Notes: generated by a model from the letters alone, not told the origin. A stretch of 64,000 nt of DNA from Schumannella luteola (GCF_013408685.1 NZ_JACBZY010000001.1:3286001-3350000), one strand, 5' to 3'; numbered from the stretch's first letter, positions 34,335 through 45,313 are shown. Numbers and translations are program-made.

Positions 34335-35561
34335 ATGACCACGGCACCCGCGCGCACCCGGCGACCGCTCCCCTGGCTCATGCTCGTGGTCAGCGTCTTC
34401 GCGCAGGCCGCCGGAACCGTCGTCGTCGCGACCCCCGCATTCCTCATCCCCCTGCTGCACGTGCAGCAGCACCTGCCGCTCGAGCAGGCCGGCCTGCTGG
34501 CGACCGCGCCCAACCTCGGGCTCGTCGCCACGCTGATCGCCTGGGGCGGGGCCGCCGACCGCTGGGGCGAGCGCAACGTGCTCGCGATCGGGCTCGCCCT
34601 CGCCGCCGTCGCGGCCTTCGCCGCCACCCTCACGCAGGGCCTCGTTCCGCTCGGCGCCCTGCTCGTGCTCGCCGGCGCCGGAACCGCGTCGGTCAACGCC
34701 GCCAGCGGCCGGGTCGTGGTCGGCTGGTTCCCTCCCGAGCGCCGCGGGCTCGCGATGGGCATCCGGCAGAGCTGCCAGCCCCTCGGCGTCGCGGCCGCGG
34801 CCCTCGCCGTGCCGGCCCTCGTGGCCGGCGGCGACATCGCCCCGGCGCTGATCTTCGGCGGCGTCCTCGTCGCCGTCTCCGCCGTGCTCTGCCTCATCGT
34901 CATCATCGACCCGCCGCGCCCGGGCCGCGCCGACGCGCCCGCGCACCACACCGTGAACCCGTACCGCCGCGACGGGCTGCTGTGGCGCATCCACGCCGTC
35001 TCGGTGCTGCTGGTCGCGCCGCAGTACGCGCTGTCGACCTTCGGGCTGGTCTGGCTGGAGGTGGATCAGGGCTGGTCGCCGCTGGCGGCCGGCATCCTCG
35101 TCGCCGTCGCGCAGTTCCTCGGCGCGCTCGGCCGCATCGCGGTCGGCTGGCTCAGCGACAGGGTCGGCAGCCGCCTGCGCCCGCTGCGCTGGGTCGCCCT
35201 CGCCGGCATCGTCGCGCTGCTGCTCACGGCCGCGGCCGGCGGCCTGCACCTGGCAGTCGCCGTCGCGATCACCTACGTGCTGGCGAGCTGCATCGCCGTC
35301 GCCGACAACGGCCTCGCCTTCACCTCCGTCGCCGAGATCGCCGGGCCGTTCTGGTCGGGGCGGGCGCTCGGCGCGCAGAACACGGGGCAGTTCCTCGGCG
35401 CGGCACTCGTCGGCCCGGGCGTCGGCGCGCTGATCGGCGTCGTCGGCTACCCGATCGCGTTCGCGCTGGTGGCGATCGCGCCGGCGGTCGCGACCCCGCT
35501 CATCCCGAAGGATGCGGCGGTCGCCCGACTGCGCGACACGCTCGAGGCGACGCGCAGCTAG
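34335..35561 (+). CDS. MFS transporter
   Basis: The 408-residue protein has 12 membrane helices and the MFS loop motif GGAADRWGERN between helices 2 and 3, with the repeated form GWLSDRVGSR in the second half. RRGLAMGIRQSCQPLGVAAAAL and AQNTGQFLGAALVGPGVGAL resemble the NarK/oxalate-formate-type or cyanate-like importers rather than drug exporters. The ATG at 34335 lies 25 bases after the palindrome. Control by the divergent FCD regulator suggests uptake of a small organic acid; this is inference. Confidence 0.85.
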   Translation: MTTAPARTRRPLPWLMLVVSVFAQAAGTVVVATPAFLIPLLHVQQHLPLEQAGLLATAPNLGLVATLIAWGGAADRWGERNVLAIGLALAAVAAFAATLTQGLVPLGALLVLAGAGTASVNAASGRVVVGWFPPERRGLAMGIRQSCQPLGVAAAALAVPALVAGGDIAPALIFGGVLVAVSAVLCLIVIIDPPRPGRADAPAHHTVNPYRRDGLLWRIHAVSVLLVAPQYALSTFGLVWLEVDQGWSPLAAGILVAVAQFLGALGRIAVGWLSDRVGSRLRPLRWVALAGIVALLLTAAAGGLHLAVAVAITYVLASCIAVADNGLAFTSVAEIAGPFWSGRALGAQNTGQFLGAALVGPGVGALIGVVGYPIAFALVAIAPAVATPLIPKDAAVARLRDTLEATRS

Positions 35562-35577
35562 CTGACGTGGCGGCGGC

Positions 35578-36444
35578 TCAGGTGCGGCCGGCCCGCGGCG
35601 CCCGCGGCGCGGCGTCGAACCAGGTGCCGACGACCTCACCAGCGAGCGCACGCCCCACGTTCGCCGTCGAGGTGAGCACGACCGGCGTGCCGCCACCGGC
35701 AGCGAGCTTCGCCGCCTGGATCTTCGTGCCGGCTCCCCCGGTGCCGACGCCGGCCGCGCCGATGTCGCCGAGCTCGACCCGCGCGAGGTCGTCGTCGGCC
35801 GCCACGGTGTCGATGCGCTCGGCGCCGGGCGCCTGCGGCGGGCGCGTGTAGAGCGCATCCACGTCACTGAGCAGCACGAGCAGGTCGGCATCCACCAGCT
35901 CGGCCACGAGCGCGGCGAGCCGATCGTTGTCACCGAAGCGGATCTCGTGCGTCGCGACCGTGTCGTTCTCGTTCACGATCGGCAGGATGCGCAGACCCAG
36001 CAGGCGCTCCATGGCGCGCTGCGCGTTGCCGCGCGGGGTCGCGTTCTCGAGGTCGCCCGCGGTCAGCAGCACCTGGCCGGCGAGGATGTCGTAGCGGTCG
36101 AGGCTGGTCTGGTAGCGCCACATGAGCACGTTCTGGCCGACCGCTGCGGCCGCCTGCTGCGTCGCCAGGTCGGTGGGCCGGCCGTGCAGTTCGAGGAACG
36201 GGATCGCCGTGGCGATCGCGCCCGACGACACGAGCACGACCTCGACGCCGCGGGCGTGCAGCGCCGCCAGCGCGTCGACCAACGGCTCGATCTGACCGGC
36301 GTTCTCGCCGCTCACCGACGACGAGCCGACCTTGACGATCACGCGACGGGCCGAGAGCACCGGCTCGCGCAGACCACCCGCATCGCCCTGCGGCGACGCG
36401 GCGCGCTCGGCGGCGGACGCGGTCTGCTCTGCGGTGTCGGTCAT
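35578..36444 (-). CDS. proB: Glutamate 5-kinase
   Basis: ProB phosphorylates glutamate as the first step of proline synthesis. The 288-residue product has an amino-acid-kinase fold: VIVKVGSSSVSGENAG, VVLVSSGAIATAI, TPRGNAQRAMERLLG, IVNENDTVATHEIRFGDNDRLAALVA and GAGTKIQAAKLA. It lacks the C-terminal PUA domain of longer ProB proteins, as in other short forms. The first 30 residues (MTDTAEQTASAAERAASPQG) are not conserved, and a later start is possible. It lies 59 bases downstream of obgE. Confidence 0.95.
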   Translation of the reverse strand: MTDTAEQTASAAERAASPQGDAGGLREPVLSARRVIVKVGSSSVSGENAGQIEPLVDALAALHARGVEVVLVSSGAIATAIPFLELHGRPTDLATQQAAAAVGQNVLMWRYQTSLDRYDILAGQVLLTAGDLENATPRGNAQRAMERLLGLRILPIVNENDTVATHEIRFGDNDRLAALVAELVDADLLVLLSDVDALYTRPPQAPGAERIDTVAADDDLARVELGDIGAAGVGTGGAGTKIQAAKLAAGGGTPVVLTSTANVGRALAGEVVGTWFDAAPRAPRAGRT

Positions 36445-36503
36445 CTCCGGCCCGCTCCTCTCGTGTGGAACTGACTCGTGGTTCGTCGGGCGACGCGGGC
36501 GCG

Positions 36504-38492
<1,989 letters not shown>

Positions 38493-38499
38493 TCAGCCC

Positions 38500-38805
38500 T
38501 TACTTGATGCCGGTGATCTTGACGCGGGTCAGGTCAGCGCGGAAACCCTGGCGCTTCTTGTACCCGGTCTTGTTCTTGAACTTCTGGATCACGATCTTCG
38601 GTCCACGCTCGTCGCGGATGACCTCGGCCGTGACGGTGACCTTCGCCAGCGCCTTCGCGTCGTGCGTGATCTTGTCACCGTCGACGAGGAGGACGGGGGC
38701 CAGTTCGATCTTGCCGTTCTCGGCCTGGACGCGATCGAGGACGACGATCGAGCCGACCTCGACCTTCTCCTGACGGCCGCCGGCGCGCACAATTGCGTAA
38801 ACCAC
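38500..38805 (-). CDS. rplU: 50S ribosomal protein L21 (bL21)
   Basis: The 101-residue protein begins [19 protein letters not shown] and ends with the bL21 signature [21 protein letters not shown]. The GTG at 38805 follows AAGAAGGAATCCC, a strong ribosome-binding site; the longer frame upstream runs through the leader. It is the first gene of the rplU-rpmA unit, with its own promoter about 110 bases upstream and hairpins in the leader. Confidence 0.98.
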   Translation of the reverse strand: MVYAIVRAGGRQEKVEVGSIVVLDRVQAENGKIELAPVLLVDGDKITHDAKALAKVTVTAEVIRDERGPKIVIQKFKNKTGYKKRQGFRADLTRVKITGIK

Positions 38806-38838
38806 GGGATTCCTTCTTGTCGAAAACTTGCGTGCGGA

Positions 38839-38949
38839 GCCAGCTGGCCCTGCGAGCATCGGGGCCTCGAAAACCCGAGGCACGGTGCGTGGGCTCAGCC
38901 CAGCTAGCACCAAGGGTCAAGAGTACGCGAGAAACGGGGATGCGGTCAA
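38839..38949 (-). promoter_or_regulatory. rplU promoter and structured leader
   Basis: On the minus strand TTGACC (38944-38949) and TACTCT (38920-38925) are separated by 18 bases, a good match to the primary sigma factor consensus. The resulting leader of about 105 bases has two hairpins: GCCTCG/CGAGGC (38864-38869 with 38876-38881) and the palindrome GCCAGCTGGC (38839-38848). The hairpins could serve feedback control by a ribosomal protein, but that is inference. Confidence 0.65.
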
Positions 38950-38993
38950 ACCCGCTTCGCGCAGTCGGCGCGTCGCCGCGACCGACACCATTC

Positions 38994-39590
38994 TCACACC
39001 TCGTCGAGCGCCCCGCGCACCTCGTGCCGACGCGGGTGACGCTGCAGCCAGCCCCACAGCAGCACGGCGCCGAGCATGACGACGGCGAGCTGGTTGATCA
39101 TGTTCTGCGCGGCCCCGAGCACGCCGCGCGCGGTGTTCTGCCCGAAGCGGTCGAACAGGCTCGTGAGATTCTCCCGGCCGCCGAAGAGATCGGGCACGCC
39201 GGCGAGCGCGGCGATGAACGACACCAGCACGACGATCACCACCACGGCGACCGCGCCGACGACGGTCGCGAGCACGGCGCGACTCAGCACATGGCCGAGC
39301 CGCAGCTGCGCATCCACCGGAGCGATCTGCCACAAGCAGAGGAACACGCCCGCGGCGAAGGGCAGAGAGCCGGTGAGCGAGACGGCGAGCTGCGCCGTCC
39401 ACGCCGAGTCGGCGAAGCGCGACCAGTCGCCGCCGAGGGTGCCGACCGTGTAGGCGCTCGCGATGACGCCGGAGAGGAAACCCTGCACGAGCACGGCGCC
39501 GAAGATCGCGACGGCCGTCACCAGCGCGGGCACGAAGCCCCGGCGGGTGACCGTCGCGGCGACGCGGGAGCTCACGGTCTTGTCGGCCAT
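38994..39590 (-). CDS. Four-helix membrane protein of unknown function
   Basis: This 198-residue integral membrane protein has helices at about 16-42, 58-82, 95-125 and 160-180. It starts MADKTVSSRVAATVTRRGF and ends WLQRHPRRHEVRGALDEV. No family motif is recognised. The ATG at 39590 is the first start inside the hydrophobic, conserved-looking part; the frame upstream runs antisense to the DUF4031 gene. It lies upstream of rplU on the same strand and divergent from the DUF4031 gene. Confidence 0.72.
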   Translation of the reverse strand: MADKTVSSRVAATVTRRGFVPALVTAVAIFGAVLVQGFLSGVIASAYTVGTLGGDWSRFADSAWTAQLAVSLTGSLPFAAGVFLCLWQIAPVDAQLRLGHVLSRAVLATVVGAVAVVVIVVLVSFIAALAGVPDLFGGRENLTSLFDRFGQNTARGVLGAAQNMINQLAVVMLGAVLLWGWLQRHPRRHEVRGALDEV

Positions 39591-39632
39591 CGAAGCCAGC
39601 CTTCCTCGGTCGCGAATCCCTAGACTCGGCGC

Positions 39633-39908
39633 GTGACGGTGCTGATCGACGAGCCTATCTGGCCGGCTCACGGCACCCTCTGGGCGCACCTGGTGAGCGA
39701 CAGCGGGCTGGATGAGCTGCACGCCTTCGCGAGCGCCGCCGGGGTTCCGCGCCGCGCCTTCGACAACGACCACTACGACGTGCCGCAGGAGCGCTGGCAG
39801 GAGTTCGTCGACCGCGGCGCCGAAGCGGTGACCGGGCGCGAGCTGCTGCGCCGACTGCAGGCCGCCGGCCTCCGCGTGCGGCAGAAGGACAAGGGCGCGC
39901 GCGGCTGA
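39633..39908 (+). CDS. DUF4031 domain protein
   Basis: The 91-residue protein has the DUF4031 pattern: TVLIDEPIWPAHGTLWAHLVSD, GLDELHAFASAAGVPRRAFDNDHYDVP and ERWQEFVDRGAEAVTGRELLRRLQAAGLR. Conserved His, Trp and Asp residues (PAHGTLWAHL, FDNDHYDVP) suggest a metal or nucleotide site, but no function is known. The start is GTG 39633. It converges with the RNase E gene; only 39 bases separate the stops. Confidence 0.82.
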   Translation: MTVLIDEPIWPAHGTLWAHLVSDSGLDELHAFASAAGVPRRAFDNDHYDVPQERWQEFVDRGAEAVTGRELLRRLQAAGLRVRQKDKGARG

Positions 39909-39947
39909 GACCAGCCGCACGCGCCCTCGCACGTCACGTCAGCGCGA

Positions 39948-42671
39948 TCACTCGCTCGGCGGAGTCACCACCGTGCCCGCGGAGCCCGCACGACGCGAGC
40001 CGCGCGTCGCGCGTCCCTCGCCGGGGAGCTTGGGCTCGGGCAGCGCGTCGAGCACCGAGTCGAGGATGTCCTCGGCGTCCTTCGTGCTGATGCGGCGGGC
40101 GTTGCGCTTCGCCTTCACGACCGGCAGATCGAGGATCTTCACTGCGGCCTCGGCCGCCGCTCCCGCCGCCTGCTGAGCGAGCTCGGCCTTCGGCTGCGCC
40201 GGCTCGGTCTTCTCGCTCGTGCCGCCGGCACGGCCGGTCGCGGCCACCGCCGGGGCGGCCGTCTCGGCGGTGCCGCCCTCGGCGTGCTCGTCGCCCGCGT
40301 GCGCCGCGGCGCTGCTCTTCGCGATGAGGCCGAGCGCGTTGCGCACGTCGTCGGTGATGGCGTGGGTGCCGCCGTTGGCCTTGCCGTTGCCGTTGGCGCC
40401 GCCGCCGCCGTTGCCGGAGCCGTTCGAGCCCCCGCCGTTCTGAGCGCCGTTGCCGCCGTTCGAGCCGCCGCTGCCGCCGCGACCGCGACGACTGCGACCG
40501 GAGCCGCTCTCGCCGCCGCCGTTCTGACCGCCGTTGCCGCCGTTCGAGCCGCCGCCGTTGCCGCGGTGCTTCGTGACCGGGTCGTGGTAGACCACGACGC
40601 CGCGGCCGGCGCAGTGCTCGCACGGCTCGCTGAAGGTCTCGAGCAGGCCGAGGCCGAGCTTCTTGCGGGTCATCTGCACGAGACCGAGCGAGGTCACCTC
40701 GGCCACCTGGTGCTTGGTGCGGTCGCGCGACAGGCACTCGACCAGACGGCGCAGCACGAGATCGCGGTTCGACTCGAGCACCATGTCGATGAAGTCGATG
40801 ACGATGATGCCGCCGATGTCACGCAGACGCAGCTGGCGCACGACCTCCTCGGCCGCCTCCAGGTTGTTCTTCGTGACGGTCTCCTCGAGGTTGCCGCCCG
40901 AGCCGACGAACTTGCCGGTGTTGACATCCACGACCGTCATCGCCTCGGTGCGGTCGATGATGAGCGAGCCGCCCGAGGGCAGCCAGACCTTGCGGTCGAG
41001 CGCCTTCTCGATCTGCTCCGTCACCCGGAACTGATCGAAGGCATCCTTCTCGCCCTCGTAGCGCTCGACCCGGTCGACCAGGTCGGGGGCGACGGAGCCG
41101 AGGTACTTGTCGATCGCCTGCTGCGCGTCGTCACCGGCGATGACCATGCGCTGGAAGTCCTCGTTGAAGACGTCGCGCACGATCTTGATCAGCAGGTCGG
41201 GCTCGCTGTGCAGCAGAGCCGGCGCCTGGCCGATCTCGACGGCGCGCTCGATCTCGGCCCACTGCTGGGTGAGACGCTGCACGTCGATCGTGAGCTGCTC
41301 CTCGGTGGCGCCCTCGGCGGCCGTGCGCACGATCACGCCGGCGTCGTCGGGCAGCACCTCCTTGAGGATCTTCTTCAGGCGTGCGCGCTCGGTGTCGGGC
41401 AGCTTGCGGCTGATGCCGTTCATCGAGCCGCCGGGCACGTACACGAGGTAACGGCCGGGCAGGCTGATCTGGCTGGTCAGGCGGGCGCCCTTGTGGCCCA
41501 CCGGGTCCTTCGTGACCTGCACGAGCACGCGGTCGCCGGGCTTGAGCGCGAGCTCGATGCGGCGGGGCTGGTTCTTCAGCTCGGGATCCTGCTGCACGGC
41601 ATCCCAGTCGACCTCGCCCGAGTAGAGCACGGCGTTGCGGCCGCGGCCGATGTCGACGAAGGCGGCCTCCATGCTCGGCAGCACGTTCTGCACGCGGCCG
41701 AGGTAGACGTTGCCGATCAGACCGGAGTCCTGCGCGCGGGCGACGTAGTGCTCGACAAGCACGCCGTCTTCGAGCACGGCGATCTGCGTGCGGTTGTTGG
41801 CCTCGCGCACGACCATCGCGCGGTCGACGCTCTCGCGGCGGGCGAGGAACTCGGCCTCGGTGATGACCGAGCGGCGGCGACCGGCGTCGCGGCCGTCACG
41901 GCGGCGCTGCTTCTTCGCCTCGAGGCGAGTCGAGCCCTTGATGCGCTGCGGCTCGGTGATCGGAGCCGGGGGCTGCTTGGGCTGACGCTGCTGCGGCTGG
42001 CGCTGCTCGCGGGGCTCGTCGGTGACGTCCTCTCCCCCGCGGCGACGGCTGCGGCGGCGGCTCGTCGAGGAACCCTGCTCGGCGTCGCCCTGACCGGACG
42101 ACTGGCCCGGCTGCTCGGCGCGGGCGCCGCGCTCCGGCGGCACCCAGGTCGGCAGATCGGGGGCGCGGAACAGCAGCGAGGTGCTGGTGATGGCGCCGGA
42201 GAAGAGCGACTGCGGGCCGGATGCGGCGGGAGCCTCCGCGGCGGGCTTCGTCTCGGCGGCAGCTTCGGCGGGCTGCGCGGATCCCTGCTCGCCGACGGTC
42301 TCGTCGGCGACGAGCGCCTCGGCGGCGGTCTCGACGGGCTCCGCGACGGGAGCGGCGGCGTCCTCGTCGGGGATGTCGAGCGCGGGCTGCTCGGTCGCCG
42401 TGGGAGCGGCCGGAGCCGACGCCTCGGGCTCTGCGGCCGGCTGCTCGACGGTCTTCTCGACCGAGCGGATGCTGTCGAGCGCGTCGTTCAGCTCGGCGAG
42501 CGCCGGCTGCGCGGTCTCGGCGACCGGCGTCTCGGGCTGCGCCGGCTGCTCGGACCGGGTGGTCTCGGGCTGCGTGGGCTCGGGGGTCGGTGCGGCGGCC
42601 TGAGCCGTCACGCGCCGCGATCGGCGCACGCCGAACAGGCCACGCCCCTTGGGCTTGTCTTCATCCACCAT
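39948..42671 (-). CDS. rne: Ribonuclease E/G family protein
   Basis: This 907-residue endoribonuclease is the actinobacterial RNase E/G type, with the catalytic core in the middle. The N-terminal 280 residues are Ala/Glu/Pro-rich and followed by basic tracts (SRRRSRRRGGEDV, KKQRRRDGRDAGRRR). The S1 domain includes NVYLGRVQNVLPSMEAAFVDIGRG. The DNase-I-like catalytic site has VDVNTGKF (near 580) and IDFIDM (near 625), which carry the metal-binding aspartates, and the Zn-link CEHCAGRG is near 684. The C-terminus has Gly/Asn repeats (GGNGGQNGGG) and then basic and Ala/Glu-rich parts. ATG 42671 follows GAGGAG. RNase E cuts rRNA, tRNA precursors and mRNA. Confidence 0.94.
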   Translation of the reverse strand: MVDEDKPKGRGLFGVRRSRRVTAQAAAPTPEPTQPETTRSEQPAQPETPVAETAQPALAELNDALDSIRSVEKTVEQPAAEPEASAPAAPTATEQPALDIPDEDAAAPVAEPVETAAEALVADETVGEQGSAQPAEAAAETKPAAEAPAASGPQSLFSGAITSTSLLFRAPDLPTWVPPERGARAEQPGQSSGQGDAEQGSSTSRRRSRRRGGEDVTDEPREQRQPQQRQPKQPPAPITEPQRIKGSTRLEAKKQRRRDGRDAGRRRSVITEAEFLARRESVDRAMVVREANNRTQIAVLEDGVLVEHYVARAQDSGLIGNVYLGRVQNVLPSMEAAFVDIGRGRNAVLYSGEVDWDAVQQDPELKNQPRRIELALKPGDRVLVQVTKDPVGHKGARLTSQISLPGRYLVYVPGGSMNGISRKLPDTERARLKKILKEVLPDDAGVIVRTAAEGATEEQLTIDVQRLTQQWAEIERAVEIGQAPALLHSEPDLLIKIVRDVFNEDFQRMVIAGDDAQQAIDKYLGSVAPDLVDRVERYEGEKDAFDQFRVTEQIEKALDRKVWLPSGGSLIIDRTEAMTVVDVNTGKFVGSGGNLEETVTKNNLEAAEEVVRQLRLRDIGGIIVIDFIDMVLESNRDLVLRRLVECLSRDRTKHQVAEVTSLGLVQMTRKKLGLGLLETFSEPCEHCAGRGVVVYHDPVTKHRGNGGGSNGGNGGQNGGGESGSGRSRRGRGGSGGSNGGNGAQNGGGSNGSGNGGGGANGNGKANGGTHAITDDVRNALGLIAKSSAAAHAGDEHAEGGTAETAAPAVAATGRAGGTSEKTEPAQPKAELAQQAAGAAAEAAVKILDLPVVKAKRNARRISTKDAEDILDSVLDALPEPKLPGEGRATRGSRRAGSAGTVVTPPSE

Positions 42672-43150
42672 CGCTGGTGTCTCCTCGTCCGGAGGGGCGA
42701 CCGCGCCACCCGTCCGGGTGCTCTTGTCCGACGGACCCGCAAGCCCGTCGCAATCCTGTCGGTGGGATCCGGTGAGGCGGCACGCGGGGCGCGGCCTCGC
42801 CGGCGGCGCTCTCTCACAACGCCTCGGAACTGGCATCCGACGCGGTGCGGTCATCGCACTCGCGGCCCGGTTCGGTCTGGTGCTGCGCTCGGGGGCGCGG
42901 CCCCGGGACCCTGCCCGGTAAGCATTCAGCGTCGTCGAGCGCGGCCCGACGACACGGCCACAGTATCCCAGTTCGTCCACCCGATCGGGCAGGCGCCTCG
43001 GTGCGCACCCGGAAAAAGCGACATCCGACGGTCAGAACGCCGCGCCGAGGGCGGTCGCACCGTGCGACGAGCAGGGCGCGAACGGCGGGGCGGACCGCAG
43101 TCGCGCCGGCTCCCGGCATCCCCGGCGCACCCGCGTGCGAGGATGCCAGC
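42672..43150. other. Divergent rne-VKOR spacer
   Basis: This 479-base stretch holds no credible gene; the frames that cross it lack start context and family sequence. On the minus strand GATACT (42962-42967) resembles a -10 element, which would give rne a leader of about 280 bases; the -35 is weak. Long rne leaders act in autoregulation in other bacteria, so this deserves a check. Confidence 0.35.
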
Positions 43151-43762
43151 GTGACCGACACCGTCGCAGAGGCGCCGACCTCCCGCCGCCCCTGGATCCT
43201 CGCCGCGTTCTTCATCGTCGCGGGCGCCCTCGGCTGGTGGGCCGCGTTCAGCCTGACGCTCGACAAGATCGCGGTGCTCGAGGATCCGGACGCGGCGCTC
43301 TCGTGCAACCTCAGCGCCTTCGTGCAGTGCGGCAAGAACCTCGGCTCGTGGCAGGGCTCGGTGTTCGGGTTCCCGAACCCGCTGCTCGGGCTCGGCGGCT
43401 TCGTCGCCCCGATCGCGGTCGGAGTCGCGATCCTCGCCGGGGCCCGCTTCGCCCGCTGGTTCTGGATCGCCTTCAACGTCGGCATCGTCGGCGCTCTCGC
43501 CTTCGTGATCTGGCTGATCACGCAGAGCTTCTTCTCGCTCGGCACGCTCTGCCCGTGGTGCGCTCTCGTGTGGAGCGTGACGATCCCGCTGTTCTGGACC
43601 ACGACGCTGCGCAACGCCAAGGAGGGCGTCTTCGGTGACGCGCCTCGCCGCATCGGGCGCCTGCTGACACCGTGGATCGTGCCGATCACCGTGCTCTGCT
43701 ACCTGATCGTGATCGTGATCGGGCAGACCCGCATCCCGATCATCCAGTCGCTGTTCCTGTAG
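43151..43762 (+). CDS. Vitamin K epoxide reductase (VKOR) family protein
   Basis: Actinobacterial VKOR reoxidises DsbA-like proteins by passing electrons to menaquinone. The 203-residue membrane protein starts at GTG 43151 and has five or so helices. The external loop cysteines are Cys52 and Cys60 (SCNLSAFVQC), and the active CxxC is Cys134-Pro-Trp-Cys137 (TLCPWCALVW) at the membrane surface. FGFPNPLLGLGGF is also typical. The next gene encodes a DsbA-like protein on the same strand, 65 bases downstream, so the two form a disulfide-making pair. Confidence 0.92.
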   Translation: MTDTVAEAPTSRRPWILAAFFIVAGALGWWAAFSLTLDKIAVLEDPDAALSCNLSAFVQCGKNLGSWQGSVFGFPNPLLGLGGFVAPIAVGVAILAGARFARWFWIAFNVGIVGALAFVIWLITQSFFSLGTLCPWCALVWSVTIPLFWTTTLRNAKEGVFGDAPRRIGRLLTPWIVPITVLCYLIVIVIGQTRIPIIQSLFL

Positions 43763-43827
43763 ACCGGTTCGCGCGCCTGTCGGCGCGTTCCCAGCAAGCC
43801 GACACCGCCCTCCCCTAGTTTTGCCGC

Positions 43828-44679
43828 GTGCCGGAACGTCAGACCAAGAAGCAGCGCATCGAAGAGGCCCGCGAGGCCGCCCGTCAGGCCCGCGAGCAGC
43901 GCGAGAAGCGCCAGCGGCTGCTGAAGGTGCTCGTGCCGATCATCGCGACCGTCGTCGTGCTCGGCATCGGAGCCCTCATCGCGGTCGTCGTGATCGCCAC
44001 GATCCCGAAGCCGGCCTTCCCCGGCGGCCCGAAGAACATGGCCAGCGACGGCATCCTCTACACGGGTGACGGCACCAAGGCCGCGGTCGCCGAGACCGCC
44101 GCCACGAAGAAGGGCGAGAAGCCGAAGGCCACCGAGTGGCCCGACTCCGACGGCAAGGCCCACATCGTCACCTACATCGACTGGTCGTGCCCCGTGTGCA
44201 AGACCTTCGAGACGACCTACGCCGAGCAGATCAACCAGATCGTCGCCGCGGGCCAGGCGACCCTCGAGATCCACCCGGTCGCGATCCTCGATCGCGCCTA
44301 CCTCAGCTCGCGCTTCTCGAGCCGCGCCGCGAACGCCGCCGCCTGCGTCGCGAACTTCGAGCCCGAGAAGTTCGAGGCCGTGCAGACCGCGATGTACGAC
44401 GAGCAGCCCGAAGAGAACACCAACGGTTTGACGAACGCGAAGATCAAGCAGATCGTGCAGAAGGCCGGCGCGAAGAGCGACGACGTCGCCACCTGCATCG
44501 ACAGCGAGCGGTTCAAGAACTGGGTCAAGGCCGCCACCGACCGCGCCACGAGCGACAAGGCCCTGCAGGGCGCTCAGGGCTTCGGCACCCCGACCGTCGT
44601 CGTCAACGGCCAGCGCTGGGACTCGAGCGCGCAGCCCGACTTCGGCGCGTTCCTGACCTCGGCCGTCAGCGGCGAGTAA
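43828..44679 (+). CDS. DsbA-like membrane-anchored thiol-disulfide oxidoreductase
   Basis: This 283-residue protein has a highly charged cytoplasmic N-terminus (residues 1-32, KKQRIEEAREAARQAREQRE), one membrane anchor (33-58) and an extracellular thioredoxin-like domain. The active site is Cys121-Pro-Val-Cys124 (YIDWSCPVCKTFE); the cis-proline motif is GTPTVVVNG. Two extra cysteines, in ACVANF and ATCIDSE, could form a structural disulfide. It would oxidise secreted proteins and be reoxidised by the adjacent VKOR. The start is GTG 43828; a hairpin terminator follows. Confidence 0.92.
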   Translation: MPERQTKKQRIEEAREAARQAREQREKRQRLLKVLVPIIATVVVLGIGALIAVVVIATIPKPAFPGGPKNMASDGILYTGDGTKAAVAETAATKKGEKPKATEWPDSDGKAHIVTYIDWSCPVCKTFETTYAEQINQIVAAGQATLEIHPVAILDRAYLSSRFSSRAANAAACVANFEPEKFEAVQTAMYDEQPEENTNGLTNAKIKQIVQKAGAKSDDVATCIDSERFKNWVKAATDRATSDKALQGAQGFGTPTVVVNGQRWDSSAQPDFGAFLTSAVSGE

Positions 44680-44702
44680 GCACCGGTCGTCCCGACCGAC
44701 AG

Positions 44703-44743
44703 AGAAGGGGCCCGCCGCGATCGAATCGCGACGGGCCCCTTCT
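44703..44743. terminator. Bidirectional terminator between the DsbA-like gene and ndk
   Basis: AGAAGGGGCCCG (44703-44714) pairs with CGGGCCCCTTCT (44732-44743), and CGCGAT (44716-44721) with ATCGCG (44725-44730), with a single mismatch between them and a 3-base loop. The stem of about 18 bp lies between convergent genes. Confidence 0.85.
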
Positions 44744-44787
44744 GCGTGTGCGGCGCCGGGAGGCGCTGGGCGGCTGGTCGGCCGGGC

Positions 44788-45210
44788 TCAGCCGAACCAG
44801 AGGCCGAGCTCGCGCTGCGCCGACTCGGGCGAGTCGGAGCCGTGCACGAGGTTCTGCTGCACCTTGAGGCCCCAGTCGCGGCCGAGGTCGCCGCGGATGG
44901 TGCCGGGGGCGGCGCCGGTCGGGTCGGTCGTGCCGGCGAGCGAGCGGAAGCCCTCGATCACGCGGTTGCCGGCGATGCGGATCGCGACCACAGGTCCCGA
45001 CTGCATGAACTCGACGAGGGGCTCGTAGAAGGGCTTGCCCTGGTGCTCCTCGTAGTGCGCGGCGAGCAGCTCGAGGCTGGGCTCGACGAGCTTGATGTCG
45101 ACCAGCTGGTAGCCCTTCGCCTCGATGCGGCGCAGGATCTCTCCGGTCAGGTTGCGGGCGACGCCGTCGGGCTTGATCAGCACGAGGGTCTCTTCGACAG
45201 GGGCGGTCAT
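44788..45210 (-). CDS. ndk: Nucleoside diphosphate kinase
   Basis: Ndk transfers the gamma phosphate from ATP to other nucleoside diphosphates. The 140-residue product has ETLVLIKPDGVARNLTGEIL at the start and the catalytic His123 in NLVHGSDS, with the actinobacterial GAAPGTIRGDLG motif. It lies about 100 bases downstream of the DUF4233 gene on the same strand, as the last gene of the ileS-folC-DUF4233-ndk block seen in many actinobacteria. Confidence 0.97.
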   Translation of the reverse strand: MTAPVEETLVLIKPDGVARNLTGEILRRIEAKGYQLVDIKLVEPSLELLAAHYEEHQGKPFYEPLVEFMQSGPVVAIRIAGNRVIEGFRSLAGTTDPTGAAPGTIRGDLGRDWGLKVQQNLVHGSDSPESAQRELGLWFG

Positions 45211-45313
45211 GCGGTCGTGTCCTTCCGTTGGGGGTGGTCTTCGCGGAACGGGCGACGCTGGATGCGCCGGGTCTGAAGTCGGTGGGGTGCTGCCGCTGCG
45301 AGGCGGATGCGGC

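Noticed and set aside
40284-43154. A 956-codon plus-strand open frame
   Set aside because: It mirrors the RNase E gene, whose zinc and catalytic motifs are clear; the repeats in the shadow come from the Gly/Asn-coding part of rne.
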